64,000 bases of DNA from positions 36,000 to 99,999 of the forward strand of contig JAISXD010000006.1 in NCBI GenBank assembly GCA_031270665.1, read 5' to 3'. The notes under the pieces were generated by a model, which saw only the letters and a list, made by a program, of their open reading frames with translations, made no database searches and had not been told where the DNA came from. Made by a program: the position numbers and the translations under genes. The DNA is from Tannerellaceae bacterium. GTDB lineage: Bacteria > Bacteroidota > Bacteroidia > Bacteroidales > Tannerellaceae. This document shows, piece by piece, positions 55,925 to 64,000 of this stretch (within the stretch, counting starts at the first letter, position 1; the number at the start of each line of letters is the position of its first letter).

Positions 55925-56686
55925 ATGGCTATTTTCCAGAGTGACGCATTCTTTGATGCGCATGGGTCGGTAGGGAATCTGACCTTCCGGAACGTTAATG
56001 GACGAATCATCGTATCCCGCAAAATCACCCGCAATAACAGCAATACCCCCCGGCAAAAAGCCCGCCGGAGCAGCTTTGCGCTAATGGCAAGGCTGGGGAA
56101 ATCCCTGCGCCCCGTTATCCAAATCGGTTTTGACCCGGTAAGGAACGGGAACAAATATAATCATTTTAATAAAGCGAACGCAGCTTTGGCCGATTTTCTT
56201 AGTCTCCATGATGTAGGCGATTACGCCTCTGTGCCCCTGTATATGCTGTATAAGGTATTGGGCGATGATTCGTTTACCGGGCACGTCATGGCCGCCAGGG
56301 GGAGTATGGAGGCCAGGAGCGAATTTGTAATCAATGCCGGGGGGCAGGTGAGCGGCCTGCTGTCCCTGTCGAGGGCCTTTCAGGCGGGCGACCGTATAAC
56401 GGTGGTGGTGGCCCTGCTGACAGACGTACAGCGCCGGCTGATGGAAACCGTCGCATTGCATACATACAGCCTCACTCCTTTGGACCTGAAAGGGATGGCC
56501 AGCCCCAACCAGCTCGTTATCACCCCCGAAGGCCGGGAGGAGCTGAACCTCTGCGCCCTCTCTCCCCCCGGGGGAAAGATACGCGGGGTAATAACGACGG
56601 CGATTGTGTGCACCCCGCCCGGTGGCGCCCGCCCGGACCGTTCGACGGCCTTTTTCGGCATTCCGGCAGGCGGGGGGAAAAAATAA
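55925..56686 (+). CDS. Hypothetical protein, resembling DUF6266-type Bacteroidetes proteins
   Basis: 253-residue protein without signal peptide. The N-terminal part (GSVGNLTFRNVNGRIIVSRK, then NNSNTPRQKARRSSFALMAR) resembles the opening of DUF6266-like proteins, abundant in Bacteroidetes and of unknown function. The C-terminal half is strand-rich (QVSGLLSLSRAFQAGDRITV). The match is from recall of the N-terminal pattern and is not firm. It stands alone and is flanked by G-rich intergenic sequence. Confidence 0.6.
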   Translation: MAIFQSDAFFDAHGSVGNLTFRNVNGRIIVSRKITRNNSNTPRQKARRSSFALMARLGKSLRPVIQIGFDPVRNGNKYNHFNKANAALADFLSLHDVGDYASVPLYMLYKVLGDDSFTGHVMAARGSMEARSEFVINAGGQVSGLLSLSRAFQAGDRITVVVALLTDVQRRLMETVALHTYSLTPLDLKGMASPNQLVITPEGREELNLCALSPPGGKIRGVITTAIVCTPPGGARPDRSTAFFGIPAGGGKK

Positions 56687-56706
56687 GCCCGCCGCTATGC
56701 TATTGT

Positions 56707-56729
56707 TGCCGGGAATTGTATTACCTTTG
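56707..56729 (+). promoter_or_regulatory. Promoter with TGCCGGGAATTG element (copy 1)
   Basis: TGCCGGGAATTG (56707-56718) is followed by the -7 box TACCTTTG (56722-56729). The same 12-mer and -7 box occur before ddh (58696-58717). Confidence 0.6.
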
Positions 56730-56763
56730 GACTACTTGTTTAACAATTAAATTTAGAAAAGAC

Positions 56764-57756
56764 ATGGCACGACTTGTTACGCTCTATTCCCTGCAATGGG
56801 GCGACCTATCACTTGAAACTGTTTGTGAAAAAGCAAAAGCCTTTGGCTATGACGGCATTGAAATAGGGCTTCCCGCCCATCTGGACGTACGCCGGACAGA
56901 CCCTGCCTACTATAAAGGTATCCTGGATTTACTGGCAACATATGGCCTAGAGCTCCGTACCCTCTCTACCCACCTGGTGGGGCAGGCCGTATGCGACAAC
57001 ATCGACAGCCGCCACAAAGACATCCTCCCCGACTATATCTGGGGCGACGGCGACCCCGAAGGCGTGCGCCGGCGGGCCTCGGAAGAACTGATACGCACCG
57101 CCCATGCGGCCAAAGCGCTGGGCGTAAACACCGTGGTGGGCTTCACAGGAAGTTCCATCTGGCAATACCTCTATTCGTTTCCCCCCGTTCCTGCCGACAG
57201 GATTGAAGAAGGCTTCCGCGACTTTGCCCGCCGCTTTACACCCATCCTGGACGAATACCAAAAGCTGGGCGTACGCTATGCCCTCGAAGTACACCCCACC
57301 GAAATAGCCTTCGATACCGTAACCGCCCGCCGCGCACTGGACGCGCTTGACAACCACCCCGCCTTCGGCTTCAATTACGACCCAAGCCACCTGGGCTACC
57401 AGGGCGTAGACTATGTAGGCTTCATTTACGAATTTGGCAGCCGCATCTTCCACGTACACATGAAAGACGTCTACTGGAGCGACGCCCCCAAGCCTGCCGG
57501 CGTATTTGGCGGCTACGTAACCTTTGGCGACCCCTGCCGCTACTGGAACTTCCGCAGCCTGGGACGGGGCCGGATAAACTTTGAAGAAATCATCCGCGCG
57601 CTCAACCACACAGGCTACGACGGCCCTCTTTCGGTTGAATGGGAAGACAGCGCAATGGATCGCGAACACGGCGCCCGCGAATCGTGCGCCTTCACCAAAC
57701 GCATCGATTTCCAGCCCTCGGCCCACGCCTTCGATTCGGTTTTCGAGAAGAAATAA
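56764..57756 (+). CDS. Sugar phosphate isomerase/epimerase (xylose isomerase-like TIM barrel)
   Basis: 330-residue AP-endonuclease-2/xylose-isomerase-like barrel protein. Metal ligands are probably the Glu in YALEVHPTEIAFD (~178), the Asp/His in FNYDPSHLGYQG (~205), His in FHVHMKDVYWS and the Glu in GPLSVEWEDSAMD. It is likely a sugar isomerase or epimerase, or an inositol-catabolism-like enzyme; substrate not predictable. The ATG at 56764 is used since upstream codons read through the promoter. Next gene starts 18 nt after the stop. Confidence 0.83.
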   Translation: MARLVTLYSLQWGDLSLETVCEKAKAFGYDGIEIGLPAHLDVRRTDPAYYKGILDLLATYGLELRTLSTHLVGQAVCDNIDSRHKDILPDYIWGDGDPEGVRRRASEELIRTAHAAKALGVNTVVGFTGSSIWQYLYSFPPVPADRIEEGFRDFARRFTPILDEYQKLGVRYALEVHPTEIAFDTVTARRALDALDNHPAFGFNYDPSHLGYQGVDYVGFIYEFGSRIFHVHMKDVYWSDAPKPAGVFGGYVTFGDPCRYWNFRSLGRGRINFEEIIRALNHTGYDGPLSVEWEDSAMDREHGARESCAFTKRIDFQPSAHAFDSVFEKK

Positions 57757-57774
57757 CCCCCTTCATTTTTTGAT

Positions 57775-58656
57775 ATGAAGATACGAACCTGTTTACTGGC
57801 CGCATGCTTGCTGCCGGTCTTCCTGGCGGCACAGCACCGGGAGGTGCCGCTACTGGGGAAATGTTCCCCTGATGATTTCCGAAAAGAGCCTTATGCGGAA
57901 TGGTATACGGCCAACTACGCTGCCTACGAGCCCCATCCGGAGATAATCAGTCAACTCGAAACATTCAACCGGAAAGGTTACGCCGTGACTGTTTTTCTGG
58001 GTACGTGGTGTGGAGACAGCCGCCGCGAAGTGCCGCGTTTTATGAAAGTGCTGGACGCCGCCGGTTTTCCGCAAGAGGCCGTCACACTCATTGCCGTCAG
58101 TGCGGAAGACTCCGTTTACAAGCAATCCCCCACCCATGAGGAACGGGCGAGGCATATCTACCGGGTGCCTACCTTTATCCTGTGGGACAAAGGCAGGGAA
58201 ATAAACCGGATAGTAGAAATACCCGTCGTTTCGCCCGAACGGGATTTGCTGGCAATCCTCAAGGGCGCGTATACGCCCGCCTACGAATCGTACCCGTATC
58301 TTTCGCAATGGTTTGACGAGGGGATACTGAACGATGGGAACCTCTCGCACAGGGGCCTGGCCAGACGGATAAAACCCCTGGCGCAGTCGGTGGGCGAACT
58401 CAATACCTGCGGGTACGTCTTGTCCAAAAGCGGCGGTAAAGGGCAGGAGGCCGCAATCAACGTGTTCAAAATAAACGCATACCTGTATCCCGAAGCCTGG
58501 CAGCCCTTCATGTATCTTGCCCGCGCGCTGTATGAGAGGGGAGACTACAGCCAGGCGCTCGAGGCGATACGGAAAGCGATTGAACTGAACGGCGAGACGA
58601 AGAATGTGAGAAGCCTGCTTGAAATGGAAGATAAAATCAGGATTTTCCTTTTTTAG
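57775..58656 (+). CDS. Exported thioredoxin-like protein with C-terminal TPR-like region
   Basis: 293-residue protein with a signal peptide (~1-19, ending LAA before Q). The thioredoxin-like part (~55-165) has VTVFLGTWCGDSRREVPRF, with a single active-site Cys (WCGDS) instead of CxxC, and the cis-Pro YRVPTFILWD. The remainder (~170-293) is helical and includes a TPR-like unit (WQPFMYLARALYERGDYSQA). The lone Cys argues against classical disulfide reductase activity. It may be cotranscribed with the isomerase-like gene. Confidence 0.8.
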   Translation: MKIRTCLLAACLLPVFLAAQHREVPLLGKCSPDDFRKEPYAEWYTANYAAYEPHPEIISQLETFNRKGYAVTVFLGTWCGDSRREVPRFMKVLDAAGFPQEAVTLIAVSAEDSVYKQSPTHEERARHIYRVPTFILWDKGREINRIVEIPVVSPERDLLAILKGAYTPAYESYPYLSQWFDEGILNDGNLSHRGLARRIKPLAQSVGELNTCGYVLSKSGGKGQEAAINVFKINAYLYPEAWQPFMYLARALYERGDYSQALEAIRKAIELNGETKNVRSLLEMEDKIRIFLF

Positions 58657-58666
58657 AAAAAACAGT

Positions 58667-58717
58667 GCAATTCCCGGCGCCCCGTATACTCCGTGTGCCG
58701 GGAATTGCTTACCTTTG
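58667..58717 (+). promoter_or_regulatory. 12-bp inverted repeat and promoter before ddh
   Basis: Perfect arms GCAATTCCCGGC (58667-58678) and GCCGGGAATTGC (58697-58708), then the -7 box TACCTTTG (58710-58717). The right arm holds the 12-mer TGCCGGGAATTG (58696-58707) also found at 56707-56718. It may be an operator or a terminator of the preceding gene that overlaps the promoter. Confidence 0.55.
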
Positions 58718-58749
58718 TGGTTGCTTAATAAAGAAATACACGGATAAAA

Positions 58750-59646
58750 ATGAAGAAAAACAGCGTAGCCATCGTAGGATATGGCAATATAGGGAAATAT
58801 GTGCTCGAAGCGATACAGGCGTCGCCGGACTTTGAAGTGGCAGGTATAATACGCAGGGATCCAAGCGATATACCACACGAATTGAAACCCTACAAGGTGA
58901 CGGACAGCATCACGAAGCTGGATAAGGTAGACGTGGCCGTGCTGGCAACGCCCACCCGCAGCGTAGAGGCGTACGCCAAGGAAATACTGGCGCTGGGGAT
59001 TAACACGGTAGACAGCTTTGATATACATGGCGGCATTGCAGACCTGCGCCGCTCGCTGGACGCCGTGGCGAAGGCCCACGGCGCCGTAGCCGTAATCTCG
59101 GCCGGGTGGGACCCGGGAAGCGATTCGGTAGTGCGCGCACTGCTTGAAGCGATGATACCCAAAGGAATTACCTATACCAACTTCGGGCCCGGGATGAGCA
59201 TGGGACATACCGTGGCCGTAAAGGCCATCGGGGGCGTAAAAGCGGCCCTGAGCATGACCATCCCCACCGGCACAGGCATCCACCGGCGGATGGTATACAT
59301 CGAAGTAGAAGAAGGATACGATTTTGAACAGGTGGCCCGCGCCATCAGGGCCGACGACTATTTTGTGCACGACGATACCCACGTGATGCAGGTAGACAGC
59401 GTAGACAGCCTGCTCGACATGGGGCATGGCGTAAACCTGGTGCGCAAAGGCGTCTCGGGACAAACCCAGAACCAGCTCATAGCCTTCGACATGAAAATCA
59501 ATAACCCCGCCCTCACAGCCCAGGTATTGATAGCCGTGGCCCGCGCAAGTCTTAAACAGAAGCCGGGCGCCTACACCCTGATTGAACTGCCCGTAATAGA
59601 CCTGCTCTACGGAGAGAGGGAAACGTTAATCAAACAACTTGTTTAA
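58750..59646 (+). CDS. ddh: meso-Diaminopimelate dehydrogenase
   Basis: 298-residue NADPH enzyme that makes meso-diaminopimelate in one step from tetrahydrodipicolinate, for lysine and peptidoglycan. The N-terminal Rossmann motif is VGYGNIGKYVLEA (~9-21). Substrate-binding segments ISAGWDPGSDSVVRALLEA (~117) and NFGPGMSMGHTVAVKAI are characteristic. Length (about 300) is typical. The lgt ATG lies 13 nt after its stop. Confidence 0.95.
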   Translation: MKKNSVAIVGYGNIGKYVLEAIQASPDFEVAGIIRRDPSDIPHELKPYKVTDSITKLDKVDVAVLATPTRSVEAYAKEILALGINTVDSFDIHGGIADLRRSLDAVAKAHGAVAVISAGWDPGSDSVVRALLEAMIPKGITYTNFGPGMSMGHTVAVKAIGGVKAALSMTIPTGTGIHRRMVYIEVEEGYDFEQVARAIRADDYFVHDDTHVMQVDSVDSLLDMGHGVNLVRKGVSGQTQNQLIAFDMKINNPALTAQVLIAVARASLKQKPGAYTLIELPVIDLLYGERETLIKQLV

Positions 59647-59659
59647 CCCTCCCCCCCGT

Positions 59660-60484
59660 ATGCTAAGTTATATTACCTGGACGGCAGACCCTGCCATTTT
59701 CACCATCGGTTCACGCGAAATAAGATGGTACGGGCTGGCCTTTGCCGCCGGTTTTGCTATCGGCTACATGATAGTAAGCCGGATGTGGAAAGAGGAGAAG
59801 CTCAATCCCGCCTGGATAGATTCCCTTCTGATGTACACGGTTGTCGGTACCGTTATCGGCGCCCGCCTGGGGCACTGCCTCTTCTATATGCCCGACTATT
59901 ACCTGGCCCATCCGCTGGAAATCCTTCAGATATGGAAAGGCGGGCTGGCCAGCCACGGCGGTACGCTGGGTATCGTGATAGCCATCTGGATATATTCGAG
60001 GCGCGTAACGCACCGGAGCATGCTCTGGACGTTTGACAAACTGGTAGTCCCCACCGGACTGGTGGCCGCCTTTATCCGCCTGGGCAACCTGGCGAACCAC
60101 GAAATATACGGACATCCCACCGATTTGCCCTGGGCCTTCCGCTTCATACGCCCCGAATACATAGACGCCTGGCGGCGGGGCGCCGAACCCGTCTTCACAG
60201 CCCCCAGCCACCCCACGCAGCTATACGAGGCGGCTTGTTACCTCCTCACCTTTACGCTGTGCATGTGGCTCTACTTCGGGAAAAAAGCCTGGAAGAAAGA
60301 AGGGCTTATCTTCGGCCTCTTTATGATTTGCGTCTTCGCCTCGCGCTTCTTCGTTGAGTTCCTCAAGAACGACCAGGAAGCCTTCGAGGCCGATATGATA
60401 TTAAATATGGGACAGTTACTGAGCATCCCGTTCGTACTGGCCGGCATATACTTTGTCTGCCGGGCGCTTAAACGAAGTAAATAA
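59660..60484 (+). CDS. lgt: Prolipoprotein diacylglyceryl transferase
   Basis: 274-residue inner-membrane enzyme that transfers diacylglycerol to the lipobox Cys of prolipoproteins, the first step for the many lipoproteins of this window. Seven helices are expected. Family motifs are IRWYGLAFAAGFAIGY near the start, GGLASHGGTLGIVIAIW (~92-108) and the conserved RLGNLANHEIYG (~136-147) with PWAFRF. The ATG at 59660 is used instead of a TTG that overlaps ddh. Confidence 0.96.
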   Translation: MLSYITWTADPAIFTIGSREIRWYGLAFAAGFAIGYMIVSRMWKEEKLNPAWIDSLLMYTVVGTVIGARLGHCLFYMPDYYLAHPLEILQIWKGGLASHGGTLGIVIAIWIYSRRVTHRSMLWTFDKLVVPTGLVAAFIRLGNLANHEIYGHPTDLPWAFRFIRPEYIDAWRRGAEPVFTAPSHPTQLYEAACYLLTFTLCMWLYFGKKAWKKEGLIFGLFMICVFASRFFVEFLKNDQEAFEADMILNMGQLLSIPFVLAGIYFVCRALKRSK

Positions 60485-60489
60485 ACACG

Positions 60490-61692
60490 ATGTATAAACA
60501 AAAAGAAATAGCGACAAATGTTTTCTATGTAGGAGTGAACGACCGCCAGAAGGCCCTTTTCGAAAACCTCTGGCCCCTGCCCTACGGCGTATCCTATAAC
60601 GCCTACCTCCTGATTGACCGCGAAACCGTATTGGTAGACACGGTAGACGTATGCTATTCGGATATCTTCCTGCGCAAGATAGCCGGCGCACTTAACGGAC
60701 GCACGCTCGATTACCTGGTGGTAAACCATATGGAGCCCGATCATTCCGGCAGTATCCGCCTTCTCCGCCAGCAATATCCCGGCGTGAAGATTGTAGGAAA
60801 CGCCAAAACACACGCCATGCTCGGCGGCTTTCACGGCATAACGGACGGCCTCGTAGAAGTAAAGGAAGGCGGAACCCTCTCCACGGGCAGCCGCACCCTT
60901 AGCTTCCATATGGCCCCGATGGTGCATTGGCCGGAAGTAATGTTCACCTACGACGCCGAAGATAAGATACTCTTTTCGGCAGACGCCTTTGGCACATACG
61001 GCACATTGGACGGCGGGATAATCGACACGGAAATGAACGTGGAGCGTTTCCATGAAGAGATGATCCGCTATTATTCCAATATCGTAGGCAAATACGGAGG
61101 TCCCGTTCAGAAAGCCCTCCAAAAGCTGTCCGCCCTGGATATCCGGACCATCTGCTCCACCCACGGCCCCGTCTGGCGGGAGCATATCGGCCGGGCCGTC
61201 TCTGTATACGACCGCCTGAGCCGCTACGAGGCCGAACCGGGCGTAGTAATCCTCTATGGCTCCATGTACGGTAATACCGAGCAAATGGCCGAAGCCGTCG
61301 CCGCTTCGTTGGCCGAAAACGGTATCCGGGACATCATCTTCCATAACGTAAGCAAAAGCCACGCCTCATACATCCTGAAAGACGTATTCAGATACAGGGG
61401 CCTTATCGTAGGCAGCCCCACGTACAGCGGTCAGCTGTTTCCCGAAATAGAATCGGCGCTGAGCAAGATAGAGGTGCGCGAAGTAAAGAACCGCCTTTTC
61501 GGTTGCTTCGGTTCGTTCACCTGGGCGGGGGTAGCCGTTAAGCGCCTGGCCGAATTTGCCGAACGGATGAAGTGGGAGACAGTGGGCGTCCCCGTAGAAC
61601 AGAAGCAATCGCTCAGCGCAGCCAATTACGCCGGTTGCCTGGCTTTGGGACAGGCAATGGCCGAAAAAATAAAAGAACAATCAACCAACTAA
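60490..61692 (+). CDS. FprA-type flavodiiron protein
   Basis: 400-residue A-type flavoprotein that reduces O2 to water or NO to N2O and protects anaerobes. The N-terminal metallo-beta-lactamase-like domain carries the di-iron ligands H-x-E-x-D in NHMEPDHSG (~79-87), the His in MVHWPEVMFTYD (~148), the Asp in FSADAFGTYG and the His in STHGPVW. The C-terminal flavodoxin domain binds FMN at LYGSMYGNTEQMAEAVA (~256). No rubredoxin gene is adjacent. It lies 5 nt after lgt. Confidence 0.94.
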   Translation: MYKQKEIATNVFYVGVNDRQKALFENLWPLPYGVSYNAYLLIDRETVLVDTVDVCYSDIFLRKIAGALNGRTLDYLVVNHMEPDHSGSIRLLRQQYPGVKIVGNAKTHAMLGGFHGITDGLVEVKEGGTLSTGSRTLSFHMAPMVHWPEVMFTYDAEDKILFSADAFGTYGTLDGGIIDTEMNVERFHEEMIRYYSNIVGKYGGPVQKALQKLSALDIRTICSTHGPVWREHIGRAVSVYDRLSRYEAEPGVVILYGSMYGNTEQMAEAVAASLAENGIRDIIFHNVSKSHASYILKDVFRYRGLIVGSPTYSGQLFPEIESALSKIEVREVKNRLFGCFGSFTWAGVAVKRLAEFAERMKWETVGVPVEQKQSLSAANYAGCLALGQAMAEKIKEQSTN

Positions 61693-61704
61693 AACGCACG
61701 CATC

Positions 61705-62520
61705 ATGAGACTGATTATTGAACCAGATTATGCTTCACTCTCCAAATGGACGGCCCGCTATGTGGCGGCCAGGATTAACGGGGCCAACCCCTCGGAACAA
61801 AAACCTTTTGTGCTGGGCCTTCCCACCGGTTCGTCGCCCCTGGGCATGTATAAAAACCTGGTTGAACTCTACAGGGCCGGAGGCGTATCGTTCGAACATG
61901 TCATTACCTTCAACATGGACGAATACGTGGCCTTACCCCGCAATCATCCGCAGAGCTACCATACCTTCATGTGGGAAAACTTTTTCAGCCATATAAATAT
62001 CAGGAAAGAAAACGTACATATCCTGGATGGGAACGCCCCCCACCTGGAAAAAGAATGTGCCGCATACGAAGAAGCCATGCAAAAGGCAGGCGGCATAGAC
62101 CTCTTCCTGGGCGGCATAGGCCCGGACGGACACATCGCCTTTAACGAACCCGGCTCTTCCCTCTCTTCGCGCACCCGCATCAAGACACTGACCACGGATA
62201 CGATTATAGCCAATTCGCGTTTCTTTGATAAGGATATGAGTAAAGTGCCCAAAACCGCCCTAACGGTAGGCGTAGGCACCGTGTTGGACGCCAGAGAAGT
62301 ATTGATTATGGTAAACGGGCATGGCAAAGCCCGCGCCCTGCAGCAGGCAGTGGAAGGCGCCGTCAGCCAGATGTGGACAATCACCGCCCTCCAGCTACAC
62401 CCCAAAGGGATTATTGTGGCAGACGAAGCGGCCTGCGCCGAACTGAAAGTGGGCGTCTATAAGTACTTTAAAGACATAGAAAAGGATAACCTTAACCCGG
62501 ACAACCTGCTTTGCGAATGA
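61705..62520 (+). CDS. nagB: Glucosamine-6-phosphate deaminase
   Basis: 271-residue enzyme converting glucosamine 6-phosphate to fructose 6-phosphate and ammonia. Characteristic segments: [18 protein letters not shown] (~32-49), [18 protein letters not shown] (~70), and the catalytic Asp/His region [17 protein letters not shown] (~134-150). Allosteric-site and C-terminal lengths are normal. The next gene, an oxidoreductase, overlaps by 4 nt. Confidence 0.96.
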   Translation: MRLIIEPDYASLSKWTARYVAARINGANPSEQKPFVLGLPTGSSPLGMYKNLVELYRAGGVSFEHVITFNMDEYVALPRNHPQSYHTFMWENFFSHINIRKENVHILDGNAPHLEKECAAYEEAMQKAGGIDLFLGGIGPDGHIAFNEPGSSLSSRTRIKTLTTDTIIANSRFFDKDMSKVPKTALTVGVGTVLDAREVLIMVNGHGKARALQQAVEGAVSQMWTITALQLHPKGIIVADEAACAELKVGVYKYFKDIEKDNLNPDNLLCE

Positions 62521-63560
62521 ACGGCCGGGAAGAAAAGCCGGTCAGCTTCGCCGTCGCAGGATGCGGGCATATCGGAAAACGGCATGCCCAGATGATTACC
62601 CGCGACAAAGGGGCAAGGCTGGCAGCCCTGTGTGACGTCCGCCCGCGGGACGAATTAGCCATAGAGGCGTATGACGTCCCTTTCTTCCCTGACTTTGACG
62701 CCTTGCTGTCTGCCTCGCTCCCGGTGGATGTCATCAGCATTTGTACGCCAAACGGATTGCACGCCCCGATGGCCGTTAAGGCAATAGAAGCGGGCTATCA
62801 TGTAATTATCGAAAAGCCGCTGGCCCTTACCTTGCCCGACGCCGAACGGATCGTTTACACCTCCCTGAAGTACAGAAAACAGGTATTCTGCGTGATGCAA
62901 AACAGGTATTCGCCCCCTTCCGTATGGCTAAAGGAAATGATAACGTCCGGAAAGCTGGGCGATATTTATATGGTGCAGCTTAACTGCTACTGGAACCGCG
63001 ACGAGCGCTACTACAAACCGGGCGGGTGGCACGGAAGCGCTACGCTGGACGGGGGAACGCTGTTTACCCAATTCTCCCATTTTATCGATATTATGTACTG
63101 GCTTTTCGGGGATATATGCAACATACAGGCGCGTTTTGCCGACTTCAACCACACCGGTCTTACCGACTTTGAAGACGCAGGCGTCGTTCATTTCAACTTC
63201 GTAAACGGGGGAATGGGCTCCCTCAACTACTCAACGGCTGTCTGGGACAAAAACATGGAAAGCAGTCTGCTGCTGGTTGCCCGGAACGGAAGCATCAAAA
63301 TAGGGGGGCAATACATGGACAAAGTAGACTATTGCCATATAAAAAACTACACCCTCCCCGAACTTCCCCCCACAAACCCCGGAAACGATTACGGAGCCTA
63401 CAAAGGCTCCGCCCAAAATCATAACTTCGTCATCCGCAACGTAGTGCAGGTACTCTCCGGCGCCTCACCCGAACCCATCACCACCAACGTATTGGAGGGA
63501 ATGAAAGTGGTGGATATCATCCGCCGCATCTATCAGGCCGGCGGGGGAGGAGGAGGATGA
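62517..63560 (+). CDS. Gfo/Idh/MocA-family oxidoreductase (WbpB/WlbA-like)
   Basis: 347-residue NAD(P)-dependent sugar oxidoreductase. The Rossmann motif is [12 protein letters not shown] (~14-25). The catalytic EKP is in [13 protein letters not shown] (~97), and QNRYSPP with [20 protein letters not shown] follow. Those last blocks resemble UDP-N-acetylglucosaminuronate 3-dehydrogenases (WbpB/WlbA) of surface-polysaccharide pathways, but other members oxidise free sugars. The ATG overlaps the nagB stop. Coupling to nagB points to an amino-sugar substrate. The end is Gly-rich. Confidence 0.87.
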   Translation: MNGREEKPVSFAVAGCGHIGKRHAQMITRDKGARLAALCDVRPRDELAIEAYDVPFFPDFDALLSASLPVDVISICTPNGLHAPMAVKAIEAGYHVIIEKPLALTLPDAERIVYTSLKYRKQVFCVMQNRYSPPSVWLKEMITSGKLGDIYMVQLNCYWNRDERYYKPGGWHGSATLDGGTLFTQFSHFIDIMYWLFGDICNIQARFADFNHTGLTDFEDAGVVHFNFVNGGMGSLNYSTAVWDKNMESSLLLVARNGSIKIGGQYMDKVDYCHIKNYTLPELPPTNPGNDYGAYKGSAQNHNFVIRNVVQVLSGASPEPITTNVLEGMKVVDIIRRIYQAGGGGGG

Positions 63561-63606
63561 TATGATTTACGGGAAAATTGTTGCTGAATAAAATTTAGAA
63601 AGGTTC

Positions 63607-63636
63607 TTGTAAATCCCGGATTTTTATCTACATTTG
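63607..63636 (+). promoter_or_regulatory. Promoter before the truncated lipoprotein gene
   Basis: TTG (63607-63609), a 19-bp spacer and TACATTTG (63629-63636) match the consensus. The ATG is 34 nt downstream. Confidence 0.6.
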
Positions 63637-63670
63637 CCGTATAGAAAACTCAATTAACGCCAAAAGAAAT

Positions 63671-64000
63671 ATGCAACACACTATCAACCATTCATTACCG
63701 GCGCTTTTAATTATCATCTCATCCTTGTGGATAGCAGGATGCCATGTGGATAACCTGGATTTTGAAACAGAGAATAACTTCCATTTGAATGCGTCGCCAC
63801 ATGAATTTGACGTAAAAACAAAGCAAGATAATCCAGGTATGAATATGCTTTATATTGATGGCCGGGAGTTTTGGCTGGGCAGCCTTTTCATCATGCCGGA
63901 TACGACCATATACCACAACGATTATTCCGTAAAATATGTAAAGAGTTCACCGCGGGAAGTTATTGGCAAATGGTTTACGCTAAAAAAAGTTGACCATTAT
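63671..64000 (+). CDS. Hypothetical lipoprotein, 3' truncated by window
   Basis: The first 110 residues of a lipoprotein (lipobox SLWIAGC, Cys24), still open at the window end. After the lipobox the sequence (NNFHLNASPHEFDVKTKQDN, then YIDGREFWLG) has a strand-rich exported character. No family is recognised. The ATG at 63671 directly precedes the signal peptide and follows a good promoter. Confidence 0.7.
   Translation, partial: MQHTINHSLPALLIIISSLWIAGCHVDNLDFETENNFHLNASPHEFDVKTKQDNPGMNMLYIDGREFWLGSLFIMPDTTIYHNDYSVKYVKSSPREVIGKWFTLKKVDHY

Noticed and set aside
57850..59463. 537-codon minus-strand open frame
   Set aside because: It covers two well-supported plus-strand genes (thioredoxin-TPR and ddh) and their promoter; its translation is low-complexity and motif-free.

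Overview
The window looks like the chromosome of a Bacteroidales bacterium, probably in or near the Tannerellaceae/Porphyromonadaceae. Three things suggest this: nearly every recognisable promoter has the Bacteroidetes -7 box TAnnTTTG (often with TTG/TTTG about 19 bp upstream); the gene families are typical (GH95 fucosidase, DUF4469 HU-like proteins, DUF5106 and DUF3316 proteins, FimB/Mfa2-like lipoprotein, diaminopimelate dehydrogenase, NfnAB-type pair); and lipoprotein signals are frequent. The genus is not established. Composition is patchy: 1-8 kb, 23-31 kb and 51-63 kb use GC-rich codons, while 8-23 kb and 31-51 kb are AT-richer even in housekeeping genes.

Layout. 1-8.3 kb: end of a CzcCBA-type metal efflux operon, an HU-like DUF4469 protein, a GT9 glycosyltransferase with an MsbA-like ABC exporter, and a GH95 alpha-L-fucosidase. 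8.3-16 kb: thioredoxin-like lipoprotein, dnaG, a two-gene ABC exporter, and the engB/sodium-solute symporter pair. 15.85-18.5 kb: an intact IS982-family insertion sequence, a lone LytTR response regulator, a frameshifted HTH gene and a promoter-to-terminator candidate structured RNA. 18.5-24.6 kb: sufE with a glutaminyl-cyclase-like M28 lipoprotein, an IS110 transposase fossil, a flavin-reductase-like lipoprotein, a Zn/Cd-type P-ATPase behind a large palindrome, and a MocR regulator diverging from pdxST. 26-32 kb: a second HU-like protein, parC, a DUF3316 protein, an S41 protease and tRNA-Leu(TAG). 32-36.3 kb: a gene-poor, decayed accessory stretch after the tRNA. 36.3-45.1 kb: rimP-nusA-infB-cvpA-sufBCD. 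45-48 kb: a small protein and an NfnAB-like flavoprotein pair. 48.6-51 kb: a retron. 51-64 kb: MATE and FecCD-type transport genes, pfkA, a sugar isomerase-like protein, a thioredoxin-TPR protein, ddh, lgt, a flavodiiron protein, nagB, a Gfo/Idh/MocA oxidoreductase and a truncated lipoprotein.

The main find is the retron at 48.68-50.96 kb (minus strand). It has a retron-type reverse transcriptase (NAxxH, YADD and VTG motifs), preceded by an msr-msd-like RNA locus bounded by perfect 14-bp inverted repeats (a1 49876-49889, a2 49732-49745). A DnaB-like RecA-fold ATPase gene lies immediately upstream, ending 7 nt before a1. The three parts appear to share one promoter (-7 box 50994-51001), so the ATPase is a candidate effector or partner. 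I cannot name an established retron class with this partner, but novelty needs a database comparison.

Other points worth following: 22-23-bp tandem repeats at the 3' ends of both HU-like genes, overlapping hairpins in the rimP-nusA leader, the palindromic operator before the metal ATPase, and the fossil IS110 and DUF6155 pseudogenes.
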